64,000 nucleotides of DNA from Raphanus sativus. Its lineage: Eukaryota; Streptophyta; Magnoliopsida; Brassicales; Brassicaceae. The notes below the pieces were generated by a model that was given only the letters and a program-made list of their open reading frames with translations, did not search any database and was not told the origin of the DNA. Every line of letters begins with the position of its first letter. Position 1 is the stretch's first letter. Where the stretch lies: contig NC_079517.1 in assembly GCF_000801105.2 (NCBI RefSeq), forward strand, positions 20,593,579 to 20,657,578, written 5' to 3'. A program made the translations under genes and the position numbers. Positions 58,000 through 64,000 of the stretch are shown here, piece by piece.

Positions 58000-60900
58000 A
58001 TGTCTTTCTACTTTGAATCAAGAGAATGGATGGATCCAAGAATTGATCCTGAGAGTAATTCCGTTTCAGAAGTGTTTCTCGGAGGCATCAACGCATTTAT
58101 TACATTTGTGTGTAATCAAGAAGATTACGGGGAGCGGCAAACTTTATTATGTCCGTGTGCTCGATGCAAAAATGTGAAGCAACGAGATGCAAAAGTTGTA
58201 TCAAGACATCTATTCTTATACGGTTTTAAGGGAAATTATTATGTTTGGACGAGTCACGGGGAGAAATTCTACAATGTTGGCCAGAGTTCCAGAGCGAATC
58301 ATTCGACGGGTGAAGAAGAATGTGGGCGAATCCTACTTGGAATGCTCATGAAGATCACTACCAGGCTAATCCAGAAGTACAAGCAGACATTGCGCCATCA
58401 TATATATCGGAACCTATAGAAAAGACAGACCTACCGATGCCATATCGTGATAGTGTTTTTGAAGCATTTGAAGTAGCCACTCAGTCTCTCTACGAAGGAT
58501 GTCCAGACGGAATATCTCACTTGTCTCTTGCTTCGCGGATGATGAAAGTGAAGACGGATTATAATTTGGCAGAAGCTTGTGTAGATGAGATATCTGAAGT
58601 ATTCATGAAAATGCTTCCGCAGCCGAACAAAGCTCCATCAACATATTACGAGACAAAAAACTAACTCGATCGCTTGGGTTACCCGTACAGAAGATTGATG
58701 TTTGCGCGAAGAATTGTATGCTATTTTGGAAAGAATATGCAGAGTTGGTCAGTTGTCGTTTTTGTGGAGAAGATCACTACTATCCAGACAATGGTAAAAG
58801 GAAAGACAAACCAAAATAGAGAATGTTTTACCTACCTATTGAAGAACGTCTGAAACGTCTATACCAACTCAAGGCCACAGCTTCCAATATGCGGTGGCAT
58901 AAGGAACATGTGACTCCTGAAGGTGAAATGCATCACCCATCTGATGCCATAGCGTGGAAACACTTTAATGAGGTATATCCTGGATTTGCCGCTGAAAGCC
59001 GGAATATTTATCTATGCTTATCAACAGATGGGTTTAATCCGATTGGTATGAATGGAGAAGCACATTCTCTTTGCCCCATTATTGTAACTCCATACAACTT
59101 GACTACGGGAATGTGTATGAAAAGAGAATTCTTTTACCTTTTGGTGCTAATTCCCGGGCCCAAATATCCAAAGAAAAGCTTAGATATTTACCTTCAACCC
59201 TTGATTGAAGAACTACAAATGTTATGGAAGGATGGTGTGGAGGCATATGATGTTTCAAGGAAAGAAAGATTCCTAATGCGAGCAGTGTTGATGTGGACGA
59301 TAAGCGATTTTCCAGCGTATGGGATGCTTTCTGGTTGGACGACTCATGGTCGGTTGGCGTGTCCATATTGTCAAGATGAGACTGGTGCATTCTGGTTACC
59401 AAATGGACGGAAACATAGTTGGTTTGATTGCCACAGAAGGTTTTTAGATGCATATCATCCTTACAGGAAAAACACGCAAGCTTTTAGACGGGGGAAAACA
59501 GTCATGGATCCTCCTCCACCGTGGTTGAACGGAGAAGAAATATTGCGTGAAAGGATAAATAATATAGAAGGTGTATCAGAATCTATTAATGTGGAGGGAA
59601 TGGTCATGATAACCCGTCGAAGAAAATATCTGATTACGGAGTTACTCACAACTGGGTAAAGAAGAGTATCTTGTGGGAGTTACCATATTGGGAAATCATC
59701 TTCTTCGGCATAACCTTGATTTCATGTACATTGAGAAAAACTTCTTCGATAACCTGACGAACACGCTGTTAAATGCTCATGGAAAGACGAAAGACAACAT
59801 CAAAAGCATATTGGATCTTCCAGGACTATGCAAAAGGCGGGATTTAGAGATGCAAGAGGATGGAACAATGCACGTGCCAATATTCAGGTTGCCCAATGCG
59901 GGAAAACGACAATTCTTTCTGTGGCTGAAAAATGACATAAAGTTTCCCGATGGATACGCCTCCAAATTTAGTCGATGTATTGACGAAAAAAATTTAAAGC
60001 TACATGGACTGAAAAATCATGATTGTCATGTCATAATGGAACGACTATATCCATTTCTGTTCGCTGAACTCCTTCCAAAAAATGTTCACACAGCAATTAG
60101 AGGTATTTATTTCTTGTATAATTTTAAAAATTTACTATAATTGATGTTATAACTTTAATGTTTTATTTACAGATATTGCCTTCTTCTTCAGAGATGTCTC
60201 CTCAAAGATTTTGATCAGATGTTGGGCTTTTAAAGGGAAATATCGGTGTGAAGCTTTGTAATTTGGAAAAGATATTTCCTCCATCGTTCTTCGATGTTAT
60301 GGACATCTTCTTGTGCACCTTCCGGATGAGTTAGCCTTAGGTGGCCCGTTCATTTTAGGTGAATGTATTTATTTGAAAGATACATGTACCATCTGAAGAA
60401 GATGGTGAAAAACAAAGCACACATTGCAGGTTCGATTGTTGCACAATGGATGAACGAGGAGATTTCAAATGCAGCCTCGAAATTTTTTGGGCATCCTGAA
60501 ATCATGAGCATTCCAGAAGTTCCGAGTGATATTCGTTTCTCATACAATTATCCGGATTTACCACCCTTGTTTTATCATGAAGGGAGAATTAGTGGTCAAT
60601 GCTCAACTGGTTGGTTGAATGATGAAAATAACACAGTTCTGCAAACATTTATGATGCTTAACTGTGAAACATTTTCTCCATATGAAAGGTAGTTTAATAT
60701 TATGATAAATATAATATAATACATATATCTAATTACATAATTAAGATTTTAATATGTGCAGGATGTTTGAAGAATATATGACGTTAAATATTTCTGATAT
60801 TACTCCAGTTTCAATGCAAAAAGCGAAAGATAACAAGTTTGCAGAGTGGTGCAAAGACTATGTGAGTTACTATTTTTATATAATCAAGTTCCATAATTTA

Positions 60901-61698
60901 TTTATTTAAACTTGTAACTAATAATAATGTTTTTGTATTGTAGATTAATGATGCGACTCAGTTTTACACATTTCCTATGTGGATATTGGATTTTGTACAA
61001 GGTCCTAGGCGTAGTTATAGGTCTTGGCCAATATACCACACACAAGGATACACTTTCCACAATCATAACCATGGCCAAGATAAGAAAACTCAACCTTATG
61101 GTGTTTGTGTCCCTGGAACCAATGAGACAGACTACTATGGCCTCATACAGGAGATCATGATGGTGGAGTATCATGGTGATGTTGGCTTGAAAGTCATGGT
61201 TTTTAAATGTTCGTGGTTTGACACCACGGAAAATCGCGGTATGAGAAGACATCCTTTTGGTCTTGTTGATGTCTCACCACGTAGACAATATGCAAAATAT
61301 GATCATTTTGTATTACCAGGTAAGTAAAAAAAATTATATATGTATTATGTTGATTGAGATTTGAAAATATGAGTATTATTGTATCATGAACATGTAATTG
61401 TGATCAAGCATGTTTCATTCCTTATCCGCGAGTGCGTCGAGCTTCAGGAGATGAATGGTGGGCATGCATGAAAATATTACAACGAGGAATCCGAGAAACT
61501 TCAGAAGTTGTTTTAACCGCGTGGCAAGATGATAGACGTGATCAAGTTGCAGAAAGTTCATTGCTACGAGTTGAAACACATGTTGTCGATGATGTCTCGG
61601 ATTATGATACTGCCCCAGTGATCCCGCCAAACGATGAATATATATCAGATGAGGATTTAGAAAGATCAAGAAGGAATGATTCAGATGATTCAGATTAA
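58000..61698 (+). pseudogene. CACTA TNP2-type transposase
   Basis: Domains in family order: transposase-associated domain (REWMDPRIDPES, CPCARCKN, HLFLYGF) at 58020-58260; a TNP2 core with CRFCGEDHYYPD, MFYLPIEERLKRLYQ, MRWHKEH, CLSTDGFNPIGMNGEAHSLC, SDFPAYGMLSGWTTHGRLAC and PYCQDETGAFWL (58770-59440); HNLDFMYIEKNFFDNL (59715); DUF4218 in 59980-60680 (MERLYPFLFAELLP, HLPDELALGGP); DUF4216 in 60960-61320 (YGVCVPGTNETDYYG, GLVDVSPRRQYAKYDHF). Introns are visible, for example 60842-60943 region and after 61320. Lesions: frameshifts near 58318, 58655 (A-run), 59600 and in DUF4218, and a TAG at 58817. The last exon ends RSRRNDSDDSD. Inactive but well preserved. Confidence 0.88.
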
Positions 61699-61820
61699 TA
61701 AAAGGTTTAGAAAATATTGTAATATATGTGTAAAATAATGTTGTAAAATAAGCAAATATGAGAATGTTGTATGATATAATAAGAAGAAAGTTGTAAAATA
61801 TTGAATTGTGAGAATGTTGT

Positions 61821-62797
61821 TGATGCGACCCAGGACCCGGACCAGGACCAGCTCAACGACCAGGACGCTCAGATCAGACCAACCGAGGTTCATCCATCCA
61901 TCCAGGCCAAGCAGTCCAACCGAGCAGTGTACCGGATCAACCCGCGTTCGTCCGGAAACGAGCTAAGGCTGGATCCACGACCTGATGACCGATCTGACCG
62001 AACCACAGATGATCTTTCCCGTCCAACTCGTCAAGACAAAGCCAACAGATGAGCCAGACTTCACTTGGAACAGTCGGAGTCAGACCACGACCGCAACTTC
62101 TCACTTCTCACCCGTTTGGTCCGTACCGCACATCCCGATGATCGGACCAACGTTCTTACTTCTTCTTTTGACGCTATCATGGACTTCTCTTCGACCAAAT
62201 TCTCTAAGGCAAGGATTCTTAGACTTTCTGAAGATTTGGGTCGAGTAAAATCTTCATACGTTCAAAACAGTTCGATGATCACCCCCGCGGCCGCACCTCC
62301 GTACGTCCATCTCCTTACCGCGACGAACCAGATCATCACGGACGAACTTGGACATCTTTCTGAATCTGGACCAGTCAACCTTTGAGTCCACACTTTGACT
62401 GGTCTTCCCTTGTTTTTCACACTTTGACTAGTCTTAGTCAAATTTATGTTTTCTATGCCTTGTTTTCTGCATTTTTCTTTATTTTTTCTTTGACTCAATA
62501 CACTATATAATGTACTCCCTTTCATGGTAATGAGATCCACGAAATTGCTTCTTTATTTTGAGTCTTCTCTCTTTGTTCTTAGCATAGAACTTTCCTGTTT
62601 CTTGGTGAGGTTATCACTTAGCAAACAAACCTTCTTTTGTTGGACCGGTGCGTCACATCCGGCAACAATCGAATCTGGTAGTATCAAAGGGTCTTTCCGC
62701 AACCTTTTGTGTCACCCATCATTCCATAGTTCTCTTTTCAGAGTTCATATCCTTCACAAACCGATTGAGTGATCCTGTCCAATCTCAGGACGTATCA
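61821..62797 (+). mobile_element. 5' LTR of an LTR retrotransposon, 977 bp
   Basis: Begins TGATGCGACCCAGG and ends CGTATCA (inverted tips TGAT.CG/CG.ATCA). It contains a TATA-like actatataatg near 62503. A primer-binding site follows. The 3' LTR is beyond the window. It has interrupted the CACTA element. Confidence 0.75.
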
Positions 62798-62799
62798 AG

Positions 62800-62812
62800 T
62801 GGTATCAGAGCC
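62800..62812 (+). other. Primer-binding site (initiator tRNA-Met)
   Basis: tggtatcagagcc, two bases after the LTR end, is the standard plant tRNA-Met primer site without change. Confidence 0.85.
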
Positions 62813-63272
62813 ACTCAATTCGGTATTATCTTTCCATCTTTCTCATCTCCCATTTTCTAAACACTCTTCTTCTTCTGTCTATCTTGAATCCGGGCCACTA
62901 CCTTACCTAGGCCATATCTATTTATTAAAAAAAAAAAAAAAGAAAGATTTAACAAAAAAAAAAAAAAATCGAAAATTTTGATTGTTTTTGGCTAGGTGGT
63001 GGAAGAGAAATCCTGCTGGCTGAAGAGAAATCCAGCCTTGGAGTGGTTAAAGCGGATTCCCAAACCAAAATTCTCTTATCTCTCTATCTTGTGTTTCATT
63101 ATTTGTTTGCTTTGAGATCTCATCGGGTTATTTGGATTGTCTTTCTTAGAACCTTGAGAGGAATTCTTTGAGTGACCACTAAATTGAGTGAAACACTTGT
63201 GTGGGTGAGGATCAAACACTTGAGAGTGTGAGATTTTTTATCTAACTTTTGTGTTGAGATTTTCAGGTTAAG

Positions 63273-64000
63273 ATGTTTGGCTTTCACCGGAGAAGTAGCA
63301 AGGAGAAACCCCCACGACATTCTGCCTCTCAAACTCCATTAAATATCCTTTGAATAATTTTGATGAGTTTGTTAGTGTGCAGGAAAAGCCAAAGAGGCGA
63401 TTGCTCCAGTTTGATGTCCAAGAGTTTTGTGATAACTTTGAGAAGGGAATGATGAAAGCTCTCAAGGATGCCAGTAAGATCCATGAGAAGAGCACATCCA
63501 CACGTGCCCCAGCAGCTGATCCATCTCTATTCATCACTGAGAAAACCCAAGGTGAATCTGAAAACCATGTTGAAGAGTTTAAATATTTTTCAGATTCATT
63601 ACCTACTTTTGATGAATATGAAGAAGAGCTGATTGATAATCTGATGTCTTGTGAAGAAAATTGTGATCTTCCTTATTTTAAAACTGAGTTTATGAATGAT
63701 GATGAAGAGACTATTGTAGAACTAACTGTTTTGCAACCGGAGCTTCCGAGTAGTCTTGTTTTGTCTCAACAGGTTTTTGAGGAAGAGCCACTGGACTATC
63801 CACATCAGTGCCCATGTCTTGACACTTGGATATGTTTGGATGAATTTCCAGGTCCTATCTTTGATGAGGAGGACGGATCTGGTCCAGTCTTTGATGAGGA
63901 AGCATCAAGCAACAACATGGACAGTCATCTTTGCTTTGATCCCGGCACAACTCCTCCCCTTTTATCCACTGACATTCAAGAGCTCTGTGAGAAAACTGAT
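63273..64000 (+). CDS. 5' coding region of the LTR retrotransposon (partial)
   Basis: ATG at 63273 opens MFGFHRRSSKEKPPRHSASQ and runs to a TGA at 63351; a frame offset by two is then open from about 63305 to the window end (over 210 codons). It reads FDEFVSVQEKPKRRLLQFDV, FCDNFEKGMMKALKDASKI and an acidic stretch with FDEEDGSGPVFDEE. This is the acidic N-terminal leader seen before gag in some Brassicaceae gypsy-type elements; no gag fold or zinc knuckle has been reached by the edge. The shift between frames near 63330 may be real or mark a lesion. The leader 62813-63272 contains two A-runs and no gene. Confidence 0.6.

Larger units (their letters stand above)
57534..61820 (+). mobile_element. 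CACTA (En/Spm) transposon, left end and transposase
   Basis: Starts CACTAGTAAAAATCTAACG at 57534 inside a gypsy RT remnant, with a subterminal repeat zone and a TNP2-type gene. The right inverted repeat is absent up to 61820, where an LTR retrotransposon begins, so the remaining CACTA end presumably lies beyond that element, outside the window. Confidence 0.85.

Noticed and set aside
1..64000. Bacterial-type features (operons, Shine-Dalgarno sites, CRISPR, origins) and rRNA/tRNA genes
   Set aside because: Spliced plant genes and plant transposons fill the window; none of these features could be supported on either strand.

Overview
This is a plant nuclear window, almost certainly from a Brassicaceae genome such as Brassica or Raphanus. 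The evidence is spliced GT-AG genes, a very AT-rich background dense in nested transposons, and two intact host genes: a PTEN1-type phosphatase (21195-23343, minus) and a UDP-glucose 6-dehydrogenase (30858-32300, plus). From memory, their best Arabidopsis counterparts (At5g39400 and At5g39320) lie close together on chromosome 5, so this looks like a colinear host segment inflated by repeats. Nearly everything else is mobile DNA or gene debris.

Layout. 1-2.6 kb: N-terminal remnant of a MULE transposase and a broken pseudogene of a plant membrane protein. 2.7-11.8 kb: nested Helitrons, one carrying a spliced gene fragment, plus a foldback MITE and a 5'-truncated LINE with a clear target-site duplication. 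12-17.5 kb: a GC-rich hAT-type MITE, short Helitrons, and a 3.7-kb Helitron that itself contains a 1-kb MULE-type element (9-bp TSD) and a small MITE. 17.5-20.6 kb: another LINE stub, an RPA/DUF223-like fragment and a probable Athila solo LTR. 21-23.5 kb: PTEN1, with a 41-bp minisatellite in its fourth intron. 23.8-25.7 kb: decayed Ty3/gypsy element. 26-28.3 kb: Helitron. 28.3-29.3 kb: MULE-like terminus and a GC-rich tandem-repeat block. 30.3-32.5 kb: UGD gene with TATA box and 5'UTR intron. 33-40 kb: head-to-tail Helitrons and a large AT-rich minisatellite. 40-42 kb: LINE reverse-transcriptase remnant.

42.7-56.4 kb holds the most unusual object: a 12.8-kb KI/Kaonashi-like Mutator element (42958-55729) flanked by a perfect 9-bp TSD and inserted into a tandemly duplicated copia LTR. 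It carries a MURA-type transposase on the plus strand and a convergent five-exon DUF1985 gene on the minus strand whose Ulp1 protease domain is missing. Its right terminus, including exon 1 of the DUF1985 gene and a conserved unknown ORF, is present as three tandem 1.7-1.9-kb copies. 56.8-64 kb is a nested stack: an Athila-type RT remnant interrupted by a CACTA transposon (TNP2, DUF4218/4216), which is interrupted by an LTR retrotransposon that runs off the window edge.

The two host genes have no evident functional link to each other (phosphoinositide/protein dephosphorylation; UDP-glucuronate supply for cell walls). The mobile-element genes are nearly all broken by frameshifts and stops. All exon boundaries and element limits were read by eye, without alignment software.
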